Shown: piece by piece, positions 20,749 to 31,464 of the stretch | Numbering within the stretch: the stretch's first letter is position 1 | Layout: each line of letters starts with the position of its first letter | Source: Phytophthora quininea | Taxonomy: Eukaryota > Oomycota > Peronosporomycetes > Peronosporales > Peronosporaceae | Direction: 5' to 3' | Length of the DNA stretch: 48,304 bases | Assembly: GCA_011947345.1 (NCBI GenBank) | Contig: JAAVTG010000317.1 | Span: forward strand, 1-48,304 | Position numbers and translations under genes: made by a program | Notes under the pieces: generated by a model | What the model was told of the DNA's origin: nothing | The model's input: only the letters and a program-made list of their open reading frames with translations | Databases searched by the model: none

Positions 20749-22699
20749 ATGTCTACGGAACCTACAGATACAGGAGAGCTGCAGCCCCGGGATTCCCGGG
20801 GCTCCGCCCTCGCGTCAATGTGAGGGGCCGAGGTGGACGCGGGGACGCCCCCAACCTCAAGGTCCACCTTCGCGCCGTTTGGCTTTGACGACCGGAACTC
20901 CAACGGACCAAGTCCCCGAAGCCCCGACCGGCAACGACCAAGTATCGCCGAATGCCATAGTATTCCGCTCGGTGACGACCGAGTCCAGGAGTGCTGCGAC
21001 CCCGCCTGCTCCCTCGGGGATGCAGGCACATGACCAGTGGGAGAGACCACCACCCAGGCGGCAATACACGCTGCCCCAGTAGCGGAGCGATCCGCTGCTG
21101 AAACCCCAGGAGCTGTCGATGAGGACAGCTCCCCGGGCCCGGACCCAGTCACCCGGGCCATGGCACATTAGTGTCAACCACTCGAAGACCCGGGCCGACT
21201 CCGTCTGGTCAGGGCACCACGCTCAAGCTGCATCCGGGAGCCGTCGCGTTCATCAGGGGCGCTGCCGGACTTGGAACCTTGGTGTCTAAATCCGGTCTCT
21301 TCGAAGCCCAACTGCGGGAGTATGCGTCGTCCCTAGTCGAGCGGTGGAGCGTCCGGGACCCGGGCCTCGTCCTGCCTCCGGATCCCTTCTATCCGGAACG
21401 TCTTCGGGGACCACGCCGAGAGTGGGTACTCTCGGCCCGGGACACGGCGACGCACTTACGCGAGGTGGCTCAAGCTGATCCGCACAGTGCTCCGTGGACC
21501 GTCGCCTTCCAAGCGCGACGCATGTGCCTTCCGGTGGTCTCGGACCACCGGGCCTTCTCCGCCGCCTTCACTCTGTTCCGGATTGCCAACGATGCCGCTG
21601 GCCGACTCCCAGTCATCACGCTCCTGCAGTCGATGCTCTTCGACGCGAGATTCGCCTTCGACAAGGCGGTCCCGGACTGGGACCACGTCCGAGATGCGGC
21701 GACTTCGACAGACGCACAGTTCCGGGCAGACGCCGACTTTCTCCGGCAGTTGCTCTGGGACGAGCAGAGCGCCTAGGACAACATCACCAGGGGCTTGCGG
21801 TTTAGCGTCCGTCGGGAGGGAACACCGTTCCAGGAGATCGACCCTGAGACGGTCGAAGTCGAAGCGCCCGCACCCGGGCCTGAGACTGCGCTCCTATTGA
21901 CTGCTGATGACCGAGACTTGTTGGGCGAGGCGGTCGCTACGAGGCTGCGACTTGCTCACGTCCGGACCCGGGATTGGTCCGACTCCGAGGTCACGCACCC
22001 GGACCCGAAGCGCACGCGACCGACGGACGACGGATCTGCGTCGGGGTCCATGGCTTCGGCACCGTCCTGGCCGGGCTCCGATCCAGGGGCGAGAGTCTGG
22101 GGCGGTCCAGTTCTGGAGATCGTCGGTACTTCGAGTGTGGCTTCTGGCGATGCGCCGATGTTCACGCCCGACGAGGGCATGTCCCCGGCTGGAGGCGGCT
22201 CCGAAGCCTCTATGGGTGACCACGACGGGGTCAGTGGTGGAGTGTTCATGGCCACGATGGCCCCGGAGGGGAGCCGTCGGGCCCAGCGCCACCGGTGCAC
22301 TACGTACCGGTGGCCGAGTATCTGCCGGCGCCCCCGGTGTCGACATCACAAGTGCCGGCTCCGGTCTTTTCAAGGTCAGCCTTAGCAACGCCCGCCCTGG
22401 GCCCAAGTGCCCCAGAACCACCAACGACGGACGACGTGACAATGGGTGCGCCCATCTCCGCCCATCTCCCTCGTGACACCTTTGCCTCGTATGAGGTGCT
22501 TGAGGAGGTACGGCGTCAGATGGCGGAGTTTTAGGCCGCAGCGACTCTTCGTGAAGAGCAGGCCCGTGCCCGAGAAGCTCAGTTGCGAAACTACGAGCGA
22601 ACCCTTCGGGACTGGGCCGCGGAGACGTCTGACAGAACCGTCACAAGAAGAGAGAAGAATAGCGTACGCGGTTGGTTTAGCTCAAAGTCCTCAAAATAG
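20749..22699 (+). pseudogene. retrotransposon gag-like polyprotein remnant
   Basis: A start at 20749 (MSTEPTDTGELQ) opens a Pro/Ser-rich N-terminal part spread over several frames to about 21120. The main block (21171-21776) contains LVLPPDPFYPERLRGPRREW, then AFQARRMCLPVVSDH and a helical segment, as expected of a capsid-like region. It ends at an in-frame TAG (21774-21776), beyond which the same frame stays open to about 22280. After a one-base slip the frame continues as EYLPAPPVSTSQVP and a coiled-coil (EVLEEVRRQMAEF, TAG at 22532-22534, then LREEQARAREAQL) to a TAG at 22697-22699. No protease, reverse transcriptase or integrase follows, so the element is truncated. I do not recognise a specific family; a Gypsy-like element is the best guess. 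Confidence 0.5.
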
Positions 22700-22900
22700 A
22701 TCCGCGGCTGCGTAGGATGCAGTATTTCTTTTTACTTTTTCTGTTTCTCAGTATACTTCAAAAGATGTGCCAATCTCTTCTGGCCTGGCCATGTTTTTCA
22801 TAGTCATTTAATGAACCCCGTGGTAGCTCAAAAATGCCGGAAACTAAACAATTAGAGCCGCGGCTACGTGAAAAGAAAAAGTAAACAACGACGTTTTGTA
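22700..22900. other. AT-rich spacer
   Basis: Nothing recognised. The phrase TCCGCGGCTGCGTAGG (about 22701) is partly echoed at 22858 (CCGCGGCTACGTGAA), possibly a repeat edge. Confidence 0.3.
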
Positions 22901-23767
22901 TTATTCAGTTATGCTGGCAGATTTTGCCTTCTTCGTCTCTCTCAACGCTCGCATCTTCTCCTGCATGCTTCTCTTCTTGTCCCATTCTGCAGTGGCACGC
23001 GATCGGGCCACTGTCATAGCCTCGCTCTTGGGCAGCTTGCTCAGGAATATTTTTCTCAGCCTCGATATTTTCATCCTACCAGACTCGTCCATCCATCACG
23101 CAGAATGCACTGAGCAATGCGATCCAGGCGCATTGTTAGCCCACTTGAATATTGGCTTGATGTTCGAGGGGAAGAATACCCAGATCTTGAAGCAGGATCG
23201 GGCACAGGGAGGGATGTAGCTGATGACTCGTCCGTGGTCCACGTGATAGGGGATTACGGCTTCCAGCCTGCAGCCCGAACTCCGGTTGGAACACGTACGC
23301 TTCTTCAGTCTTGAACTTCAGTTTCGAGTAGTAGCCTGGCAGGCCCGCAGGGTATTGACCGGGCGGACACTGACGCTGTGACGCCCATTCCTGGCGAACA
23401 CCCTCTTGAATGTAGTTCAGAATGCTGTTAGTCTCGGGCAGGCCTTTAAGATGCGTAACGTCTGCTCGTAGCTTGGGGAGGCCACGGAACCCAGCGACGT
23501 CGTTGCACGCGCCGCAAAAAACAGTGCTGGAGCTTGACTTTCAACCGCAAATGTCCAGTTGAAGCCGCCATCCATGTAGTGATCAATGGATGAGGCGAGG
23601 AGCCTGTACACATCGTGCAATCGGTAGGATCGGCCGTCGTCCCCTTCGCTCACCAGGAGCGCAGCTCGGCGAGTAGACCGCCGTGCGGTGCGGCGGAGTT
23701 TGAGGGAGCGGGTGTGGGGGCTTGCATGTCGTTTTGGCGAATGATAGGCCTCTGCACCCCTACCCAC
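22901..23767 (-). pseudogene. unrecognised gene remnant (two parts)
   Basis: The upstream part (23417-23767) encodes a polar start, then YRLLASSIDHYMDGGFNWTF and SYEQTLRILK. After a one-base slip near 23440 the protein-like sequence continues as NSILNYIQEGVRQEWASQ, PGYYSKLKFKTEEAYVFQP and GLQAGSRNPLSRGP to about 23210. Further slips lead to a Lys/Arg-rich C-terminal part (MKISRLRKIFLSKLPKSEAM...RETKKAKS) ending at 22901. The continuity over frame changes argues for a once-real protein of about 280 residues. I recognise no domain; it may be transposon-borne or a decayed host gene. Confidence 0.4.
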
Positions 23768-26552
23768 TAATTGTCCACTTATAAGGAGGTGGTCTAGAAT
23801 TCAATTTCGTCAGTACAGATTTCAGTTTTTGTCGCGCCCGCTGACCAGTCGCTACTCTTCGATCAAATCTTTCTGGGACGCTTCTTCACACTGGGGTTTC
23901 TGATCTGGGAGTATCTAAAGAGGGCCGCTATACATTTGGGCGAAAAAGGTTAACCACCTCGTCTCACGGGCCCTAGAGAGAAAACACCCGTGGTATTTCT
24001 TCCAGGATATTTCTCCTAGTGCGTATATGGCTTAGACCCTCGCGATGTACGAAACGACGTAGACAAATTGCGCGCGCGTGTGTGTGCGTGCGTGTGTGTG
24101 TCAACATTGGTTTAATTCAGTGGTGTAGCGTCCTTCCCGCGGACACACTATGCAGTGGCCGCGCGTATGGCCTCCAAGCTATGCTCATTGGGGATAGGCG
24201 GAAGGCATAATCCAAGCCCATGGAAGGGACTTACCGGAATAGTGTTCAACGTGTGTTGGACTTGGGAAATCCTGTTCTGTTTGATGTCTGTGGCGTAATG
24301 GGCACTTCCTAAATGGTTTTCTATGTCTCCTATACAAACATGATGAAATGAAGTCGTTACATCCACAGGCGATCGATTCTTCGTAGTTGACGCTCCACTT
24401 AGGCTGGCTACCTTTCGCTAGAATGGCATTCGCTGGGTTCTTTATCGTAAATACCCAGTTCAACGAGTAGGGTCAGCGAGTCCACACTCGGTGATCTGGC
24501 ATCGATTGGATGCTCCCATTGCTTTAGATCTCTGCCAGGACACTCCATAAGGCTATAGCTTCGGTGCGACAGGCAGCCTAATGGTGAATGGGGCCCATGT
24601 AAAAGTCTACAGTCGTCTAAACTCGCCCTCCTGTACAATCCTGAGCGTCGTGGCCGCCGAATCAATAACATCTTCTGCTTGGCCAACTGCTGGCGTCCGC
24701 ACGGTTGGGATTTCTCAAATTCGTACAACCTTCAGCAGGGACATGCGGGTACTGGATTGCGAAGGAATAGCGATGTGAAGGATGCCAAGTGCATCGCGTA
24801 ATGAGCTACTGATGAATCAACTGGTATATTGCTCTTCTAGTTATCTAAATCGTCTTCGTTGTGTGGATTTAGCAGGTATTGCGAACGTTTATTCTTCCCC
24901 TGGCGCGCAAATTCCTCATGACGTGGTGATCATCCTCGCTTGTCAACTTAAGCAAGATACTGTTTACTGTGGAATTTGTTAAACAAGCTATCTGGCACTA
25001 CGCAATGTTACGAATACGGTGCTTCGTTGTGTCCTGCATGCTCCGTTCCTCATCGGGATCTTGTAAACAACTTGGTTCACTGTGGCCGTCATGTTTACGG
25101 TATTGGTCACGACGTTGTTTTAAAGCAGACAAAGGAGCGTAGGTTACAGTGAAACCATTTCGAGAGTACGACGGTAATTCCAAAGCTGAGCAAATTGTTT
25201 GCCATTTAGTATTAAACCCTGCATTACCTTGATGAGACATCAATAGAACCTGTTTTGAATTTCGTCGGGAGATTCCCTCGCCAAGCACACTATTAAGGTC
25301 GTTACAATGCGCAGTATGAGCCAACTCTCTCCTGACCTACCCTCGCCATAAATTATCATCTGTGTGGACTTGCAAAACAATGCCTGGTTCATAAGTAATG
25401 CAAATAGTAGGTCGTCCTTAAAGAAATTACTGTCACCGAAGATCTCGTAACGGTTTTACTTGCATTATCTAAACTCATCGCTACATTTATAGACTGAAAG
25501 GGTCTAAATTGGCTTCACAAAGTTCCTAGCCCTTCGAGCAGCATCTCAATAAGAATGCCGCAATTTTCACCCCATTGTCTGGTTACCGCTGCTTCGACTG
25601 GCTTGCGGCGTTGGGACGACTTCGCGAAAATGATATAACCTCATTGACTGAACCGCGCAGCGCACTGCGTATACGAACGTAGCTGTTAATGACACAAACA
25701 ACCTGACAATGGTCTTGGCACCAATTCTTAATATTCGCTCTCCGTAAGGTGCACCTAAAACGATTGACTAAATAGCGTGAAGTTGTCCATACCGATAGAG
25801 GAGTTAGTCGAGTAGGCCGATCTGCCAAATTTGAGAGTTGTTGGAGCGCCAATAAAGCTCGCCGTGAGGTCGCCTGTGGTGGAGGCGTTTAACGTCGAGC
25901 AAACCACAGGACTATGCAACAGAACCAACCGAGTTGTGTATGATTTCCTATTTCCTGAAGACGGAGAGTTACCAGTTGCTTTACTCCGAATCACGGACTT
26001 GTACGTCGGTCCTTCCTTCTTGGACAATGCGGGTCGGTTCTCGATGATAGGCGGAAACGCCATATACAAATTTGAGTCATTTTTCAAATCGACCGAGCAG
26101 TACCGTTGCGTTCCATGGCAAGTCTGATTTCGTACTTAATGTGACTATAGTTAGAGATCAATGTTCGCACGATTTGGCTCGGTCGATTCGACTACGAAGT
26201 AGAACGCGCAATATTTACGTAGAACAGACTCTAACGATCACTTCACGAGAAAACTAAGGTTAAACATGATAGTTCCCCTCACAAGGAGGGATCCATAAAT
26301 TTGGTTGAAGCCGCATTATGGTGAGTCAATTCCACGGTAATCTTTAGTAAAAGGCGAAAGATTAATACGTGATGAAATTAACTCTGCGGAATAGTTTGGG
26401 TACACAAACCTTACCTAATGCTATATGTTGAGCTATCCCTTACGCACAATTATCAAAACTTCACTTAGAAGGACGCAGCAACTGTACAAGACGACTGAGG
26501 AAGCGGACAGTTCGCATCGGACGATATGCCACGGTCGCGGTGATCGCGCAGC
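23768..26552. other. 2.8-kb gene-free, AT-richer region
   Basis: No open frame over about 110 codons and no recognisable domain on either strand. Composition is clearly less GC-rich than the flanking genes. There is one dinucleotide repeat (24070-24101). I saw no terminal repeats, tRNA-like folds or long tandem arrays. It may be old, decayed repeat sequence. Confidence 0.4.
24070..24101. repeat. GC/GT dinucleotide microsatellite
   Basis: About 32 bp of alternating G-C and G-T dinucleotides, with purine-pyrimidine alternation throughout. Confidence 0.7.
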
Positions 26553-27906
26553 ATGCCCACCGACGGCCGTTTTGTTGATGATGATGCCAGCGTGGCGTTT
26601 GTCGATGCTGATTGCAGCACTCGATTGTGCTGCTGCACCAGTTAACGCTGCACTCGAGTAATAGCAGCAGCAGCTCGACGTTCAACTCGTTTGATCCGCA
26701 CCAAGAACTGCTGGCTGCGCTTGTTGCAACTAGCTACCTGCGTGTGCCACGTCTACGAAGCCATATTTTGGACAACCTGAGCAACTTGCTGCCTTGCAGC
26801 TCGTTTAGCAGCTCGCGTTCGGTGTCGCTCTCGTCGTTGACTCATTCACGGGGACGTGCGAAATCGGTGTTTGACGACCGTCTGCGACTGACACCATTCA
26901 ATTGGCACCACAGCATGTATCCGCAGTGCCAAAATCTGCTGTCGACTATGAACCGCGAGGAGCGCTGGGCTTCTTCAGTTGCGCTGCTCGATCAGCTCCT
27001 CAGTGACTCGGACGGCTGCATGCTGGCGATCGCCCAGATCTTCCAGCAGCTTACTGGTCAGCAGGTCATGGGACGCACCAAGTGGAAATGCATCCCTGGT
27101 TCGGATGTGCTCTTGGGCGCCACGCTCGCGATCGCCAAGAAGCAGTTTCAGACGGAGGCCAAGCAGCGTGAGCCCAAGTGGCAAGACGAAGCCGAAGAGC
27201 AGCAAGTTGAAAGCAAAGGGCAGCAGCTCTTTCGTGAATCTTTTTCCCTGATGGACACAAGCTCGGAAGAAGTGAACACACCGACCGCATACTTTGCTGT
27301 TCAGATGATGGAGATGATGCACGAGAACATCGCGTTCGTGCACAACTATTTAATGGCAATCCTGCAGTCCACGAACTACATGCTGCCGCACCACGTCGTG
27401 CTTTGCTTGCAGTGCATGGAGAAGCTGATTGTCGAGTTCCCGACATTTTTCATGAATGAGCCCGCCGCCCAAGATTTCCTGGCGTTGTCCAGCATGGCCA
27501 CCGCCAAACCTCCCAACCAGCCGCAGAAGGAGCACTTGTGCGCTGACATCGAGACGATGCGCTACGTGTTTTCGTGCCTTCTGGACTCGGAGCACTTTGA
27601 AATCTTGAAGACGACCGAGATGTTTCTGCTCAAGCACTTTGTGCACTTCTCCGTGACGCTACAACTGCAGATCAACGATCTGTTTGCCAGACACCTCACG
27701 CGGCTCTTCCTGCATTGGAATCGCGACGTGCGCTATCTGTACTACCATGTGTTGCTGTACTTGACGTACCCTGGGAACCGCATCGTGCTGACAGATGAAG
27801 TGCTCATAGAGAAGAAAGCTGCCATGCTGTTTGGTGTCCCAGGACTCGTTGGCGACAGCGCGAGCTGGTGCGCGTTCGATGCCAGATCATTTTGGGCTAC
27901 ACGTAG
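26553..27906 (+). CDS. helical (ARM/HEAT-like) protein of unknown function
   Basis: Most of the protein is one frame (26612-27880) rich in amphipathic helices, for example HENIAFVHNYLMAILQSTNY, LPHHVVLCLQCMEKLIVEF and HWNRDVRYLYYHVLLYLTY. There are no membrane spans or signal peptide. The proposed start is the ATG at 26553 (MPTDGRFVDDDASVAF), in a frame one base off, so a base is probably missing near 26610. At the 3' end a similar slip near 27860 would give the ending ELVRVRCQIILGYT with TAG at 27904-27906. Without it the frame runs on to 27988 with an unrelated tail. The product would be about 450 residues. I do not recognise the family; an armadillo-like scaffold is an inference from helix content only. 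Confidence 0.65.
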
Positions 27907-28076
27907 CGCTCCATCACCAAATTCAAGACCCCGTGATAAGATACCCGGCTGCCGCCGGCAGCGCTTAGAAACAATAGCATCGTATTGATGAAGGCGAAGA
28001 GAGTCACCACCAACGAAATAGTTTCCTTTTTGTATGCACTCACAATTCGCACTTAGGAATCGAGTCGCATTCGGAT

Positions 28077-28664
28077 ATGTCGCTCCGCAGTCGCAGTCGC
28101 AGTCGCAGCGTACCTCGTCACCGATCCACTCGAAGCCGCAGCAGAGACCGGAGCAGACGCAGTAGGAGCAGGAGCGGCAGCCCCATTGACCGTTTCTCAA
28201 GGAGGACCCGCAGCAGCAGGTCTCGATCCCGCTCAGCGAGCGAAGACCGCCGCCACGAGGCTAGACGACACAAGAAACACTCGAAAAAGGCGAAGAGGAA
28301 AGAGGAGAAGAAGCACAAGAAGTACAAACACAAACACAACCCGGAGGAGGCCCAGGACGAGCAGGATGCCGGAGATCTGGCAGCGTCGGAGCAGAACGGT
28401 GTAACGGACCACGACCAGCAGCAGCAAGAAGATAAACCGTCGGACGCGCGCAGCTTCTTCGAGCAGCTCATGATGCAGGAGGCCGCCAAGGAGCCGGTGG
28501 GCACGGTGCATTCGCGCGGGTTGCCTGCGCCCGTGTCGGCGACGGCCATCTCGGTGGCGGACAAGTGGGAGTGCAGCAAGCCTGGATGCGGCCACGCGAA
28601 CTCGAAGCACGCGTCGGCCTGCAACAAGTGTGGCGCCATGAAGCGCATGACGGAGTGGCGGTAG
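28077..28664 (+). CDS. RS-domain protein with C-terminal RanBP2-type zinc finger
   Basis: An intact 195-residue frame. Residues 1-55 are Arg/Ser dipeptide-rich, like splicing regulators. Residues 56-90 are Lys/His-rich, a likely nuclear localisation region. Residues 115-140 are polar with a short helix (SFFEQLMMQEAAKEP). The C-terminus has a RanBP2/ZRANB2-type zinc finger: W164, C166, C171, N175, C182 and C185 in DKWECSKPGCGHANSKHASA and CNKCG. This finger type binds single-stranded RNA (GGU) in ZRANB2, which also pairs it with an RS domain, though there the fingers are N-terminal. Likely a nuclear pre-mRNA processing factor. No introns or frame breaks. Confidence 0.85.
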   Translation: MSLRSRSRSRSVPRHRSTRSRSRDRSRRSRSRSGSPIDRFSRRTRSSRSRSRSASEDRRHEARRHKKHSKKAKRKEEKKHKKYKHKHNPEEAQDEQDAGDLAASEQNGVTDHDQQQQEDKPSDARSFFEQLMMQEAAKEPVGTVHSRGLPAPVSATAISVADKWECSKPGCGHANSKHASACNKCGAMKRMTEWR

Positions 28665-28960
28665 GTAGACGACGGGCGAAAGGAAGGAAGGAACGCAGAT
28701 AGAGTCTTGGAGCTGGCAATGTACAGACGCCCCCATGGGCCAGAGTAGCTGCAGTGTCCTACAGAATCCCGCCATCTTGGATTTTCTTTCGCCTATCCGG
28801 CCAGCGCGGATCCCGCGAGCACATGAACGTCGCAGGGTGAAAGGCACGGTTGCTGATGATACCATCGTCGAGACCACAACTTCAGAAACTCGGCGTTGGA
28901 AACAGCCGACGAGAATCCCCGTCGAATCCAGCTGGACACACAATTTTCCGCCTCCAGCCG

Positions 28961-29014
28961 TTGCCGTTCAGCCAGCCATTGCAGTTCAGCCAGGCATTGC
29001 CGTTCAGCCAGCCT
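28961..29014. repeat. 18-bp tandem repeat, three copies
   Basis: Units TTGCCGTTCAGCCAGCCA, TTGCAGTTCAGCCAGGCA and TTGCCGTTCAGCCAGCCT follow each other without spacer. Confidence 0.85.
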
Positions 29015-29110
29015 TATAATACGTGGTGGTGCCTTTCGCCGTCGCCATTAGCTCATCGGCCTTCGTCGTCTCCACGATCGAGCAGATGTGCTGTTTTGAA
29101 CCTGTTCTAA

Positions 29111-29140
29111 CCCAACGTAGCCCAACGTAGCCCAACCGCG
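29111..29140. repeat. 10-bp tandem repeat, three copies
   Basis: CCCAACGTAG twice, then the variant CCCAACCGCG. It lies about 170 bp upstream of the PH-domain gene. Confidence 0.75.
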
Positions 29141-29306
29141 CCCGACTTGCCAAATCCAGGCGACCAACCTAACCCAACTCAGTCGTGCATTAAAAAACCT
29201 CGCGAGGTTTTTCACAACTTGCGTCGCCTGCAGTGTTCTGCTCCCCCACTTCAGTATCGGATACGCCTCGTGGTCGGAAGAGAAGCTGCTCGTATCGAAG
29301 CTCGTC

Positions 29307-30812
29307 ATGGCCGACCAGATCCTGCGCACGGGCGTGCTGTTCAAGAAAGGCTCGGGCACGGGCCCGTTCGGCCGCAAGAACTGGAAGCCGCGCTACTTTG
29401 TGCTGACGCCCGGGCGCCTGCAGTACTTTACGTTCGAGGACGGCGAGCTCAAGGGCGAGCTGAGCCTGCAGGGCTGCGATGAGGGCGTGCTGGAGGTCAT
29501 GCCCGCCGACAGCATGAAGACCGGCAGCTCCGCCTCCACGATCTGGCGCATCGCCATCAACGCGCCCGAGCGGCGACTGCTGGTGGCCGCCGGCACGGAG
29601 ATGGAGATGAACGACTGGGTGGACAAGCTCGTCATGGCCTTCCGCATCAACTCGGGTCAGCCGCCCATGCAACGTGCCTCGCTGCCGGCCAACACGGGCT
29701 CCATGGCGCAGGCCAGCAGCGTCAACAGCAACCCCAGTATCAGAGACTTCCAGAACTTCTCGGTGCCCAGGCGCGGCATCAACCAGCAGCGTCACAGCGC
29801 GGGCGACATGCACCACTCGTTCGACGACCAGGAGGCCCAGCACTTGCAGGCGGAGCAGCTCAAGCAGCAGCAGCTGGAGGAGCAGCGCAGACAGGAAGAG
29901 CTGCGACAGGAGGAGCAGGTGAGGCAGAAGGAGCAGGATGAGCAGCGGCACCTGGAGCAGCAGGCCCAGCAGGACGCCGAGATGCGCAGGCAATTAGCGG
30001 TGCAGGCTCAGCGAGAGAAAGAAGAGGAGCAGGCTCGACAGGATGAGGAGGCGCACGCGGCTGCGTTGGCGGCGGCGGAGGAGCTGCAGATTCAGGAGGA
30101 GCAGGAGAAGAAGGCGCAGAAGCAGCGCGAGATGCAGCAACAGAAGAGATCGAGATGCAGCAAGCAGTGGAGCTGCAGCGCGCGCGAGGCTGAGGAAGCG
30201 GCGCAGCTCCAGGAGCAGCAGGAGCAGGAGGCCCTGCGCAACAAGAAACTGGCGGAGGAACTGGCTATGCAAGAGACGCTCAAAGCGCAGCAGGGCGAGG
30301 ACCTGCTGGAGCTGCAGCGCCGTCAGAAACGTGAGGAACACGCTCGCCAGCGCGCCGAGCGTGAGAAAGCGATGCGCGAGAGCCTGAAGAAGAAGGAGCA
30401 GGAGGAGGAAGACCTCGCGTTCCGCATGACCCAACAGATGAACTCGCACTTTAGCGTGGATGACGACTCGGACGACGACAGCGACAAGGAGCCCGAGTCG
30501 TCGCCGATGCAGCACTCGAGCTCTCCGGTTAGCGAGTCGGCGCGTGTGTCAGCTTCAGCGCCGCGTTCGTCGCTGATCGGCGATGTGAAGCGCGAGATGA
30601 TGCAGAAGCAGCAGTTGGAGCACCAGCGACACCGTGAGGCTGCTCTCAAGCAGGAGCAGCAAGCACGTCAGCAGCAGGCAGAAGTGGAGCGCGCCAATGT
30701 CGCCCCGCGCGAGGTGGAAGTGGCCCCTCGCGAGATTGAAGTGGTTCGACGGGCGCCGGTGAAGCCCAAGGCGCAGCCCGTGGCGGCGCCCATGGAGAGC
30801 TTCGAGTTTTGA
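29307..30812 (+). CDS. PH-domain protein with long Gln/Glu-rich coiled coil
   Basis: An intact 501-residue frame from the ATG at 29307. Residues 7-112 form a pleckstrin homology domain (GVLFKKGSGTGPFGRKNWK, RYFVLTPGRLQYF, closing helix NDWVDKLVMAFR), which would bind phosphoinositides or membranes. Residues about 170-385 are a long, highly charged coiled coil of E/Q/R/K. An acidic patch (DDDSDDDSDKEPES) follows, and the protein ends PMESFEF. Likely a membrane-linked scaffold. Oddity: about 30150-30185 reads as KRSRCSKQWSCSAR, with Cys and Trp, while the neighbouring frame there gives EIEMQQAVELQRA, which continues the coiled coil. A pair of compensating indels is likely. Confidence 0.85.
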   Translation: MADQILRTGVLFKKGSGTGPFGRKNWKPRYFVLTPGRLQYFTFEDGELKGELSLQGCDEGVLEVMPADSMKTGSSASTIWRIAINAPERRLLVAAGTEMEMNDWVDKLVMAFRINSGQPPMQRASLPANTGSMAQASSVNSNPSIRDFQNFSVPRRGINQQRHSAGDMHHSFDDQEAQHLQAEQLKQQQLEEQRRQEELRQEEQVRQKEQDEQRHLEQQAQQDAEMRRQLAVQAQREKEEEQARQDEEAHAAALAAAEELQIQEEQEKKAQKQREMQQQKRSRCSKQWSCSAREAEEAAQLQEQQEQEALRNKKLAEELAMQETLKAQQGEDLLELQRRQKREEHARQRAEREKAMRESLKKKEQEEEDLAFRMTQQMNSHFSVDDDSDDDSDKEPESSPMQHSSSPVSESARVSASAPRSSLIGDVKREMMQKQQLEHQRHREAALKQEQQARQQQAEVERANVAPREVEVAPREIEVVRRAPVKPKAQPVAAPMESFEF

Positions 30813-31464
30813 GGAGCTACAAGTGTTACCATCTCGTGAACGGTTTTCGGGGATATGGTGGTAGGTTATGATTGAAAGGAGGCGCGTTAGTATGAATCTC
30901 CGGTATTTCATTATTCGATTGCGGTCTTGGAAATGAAGCAGCATTTTGGGATTGATAGCAACTTGCTCTTGGTGCTGTAGATACTTTTTGACCCAAGCAG
31001 AGTTCAGGTTCAGCCGATGCATAAAACAGCGCAACTTGAAGCAGACTGCCCAATTAGTGCTTCCTAACTGTCGGATAGGCTGCTAGCCAGGACGTGCATG
31101 CCTTCATCCTGCGCAGCAACATGCACGTGAAAGCATGGACGTAATCGACTAACCTGGCAGCAACATTGTGCAGCAGGATCAATTGACTGCGCGTTTGGAC
31201 CAGCTCATCTGGCCCCATTTCGGTGGTCGCATAATAATAATAATAATAATAATGAGAACACCGCGAGTTCATCTTCGTTGCAATTCGCTGCTCAGAGTGT
31301 CAAGGCAACTACACGACATCCTTACCGACTTCTATCTCCTCTAGAAGTCAGCAACAGTAAAGGAAACAGTTTAATCCGCGGCGCAATATGTTTCGACCAA
31401 AAATGCTCTTTGCTGTCCAACTGTAGTGTTCTACAGTACCTCAGTCAGAACCGGGTGTGCCAAC
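30813..31464. other. intergenic spacer
   Basis: It holds the 3' end of the PH gene and the upstream region of the SAP-PHD gene. It contains a trinucleotide repeat at 31231-31252. CTCAGTCA at 31440-31447 is one mismatch from the INR consensus and lies about 20 nt before the next ATG. Confidence 0.4.
31231..31252. repeat. ATA trinucleotide microsatellite
   Basis: About seven uninterrupted ATA/TAA units. Confidence 0.85.

Larger units (their letters stand above)
28665..29306. other. intergenic region with two short tandem repeats
   Basis: A gene-free 640-bp interval upstream of the PH-domain gene. It holds an 18-bp triplication and a 10-bp triplication listed separately. No promoter motif was securely recognised. 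Confidence 0.4.

Noticed and set aside
21774..22699. TAG codons in gag as programmed readthrough
   Set aside because: Gag readthrough normally sits at the gag-pol border; here both stops are within gag, no pol follows, and other lesions are present, so decay or error is simpler.
24070..24101. Alternating repeat as part of a CRISPR-like array
   Set aside because: It is a single dinucleotide microsatellite with no spacers and a eukaryotic context.
29190..29993. 267-codon minus-strand frame rich in Leu
   Set aside because: Mirror of the PH/coiled-coil gene (Gln/Glu codons read as Leu); no start context or domain.
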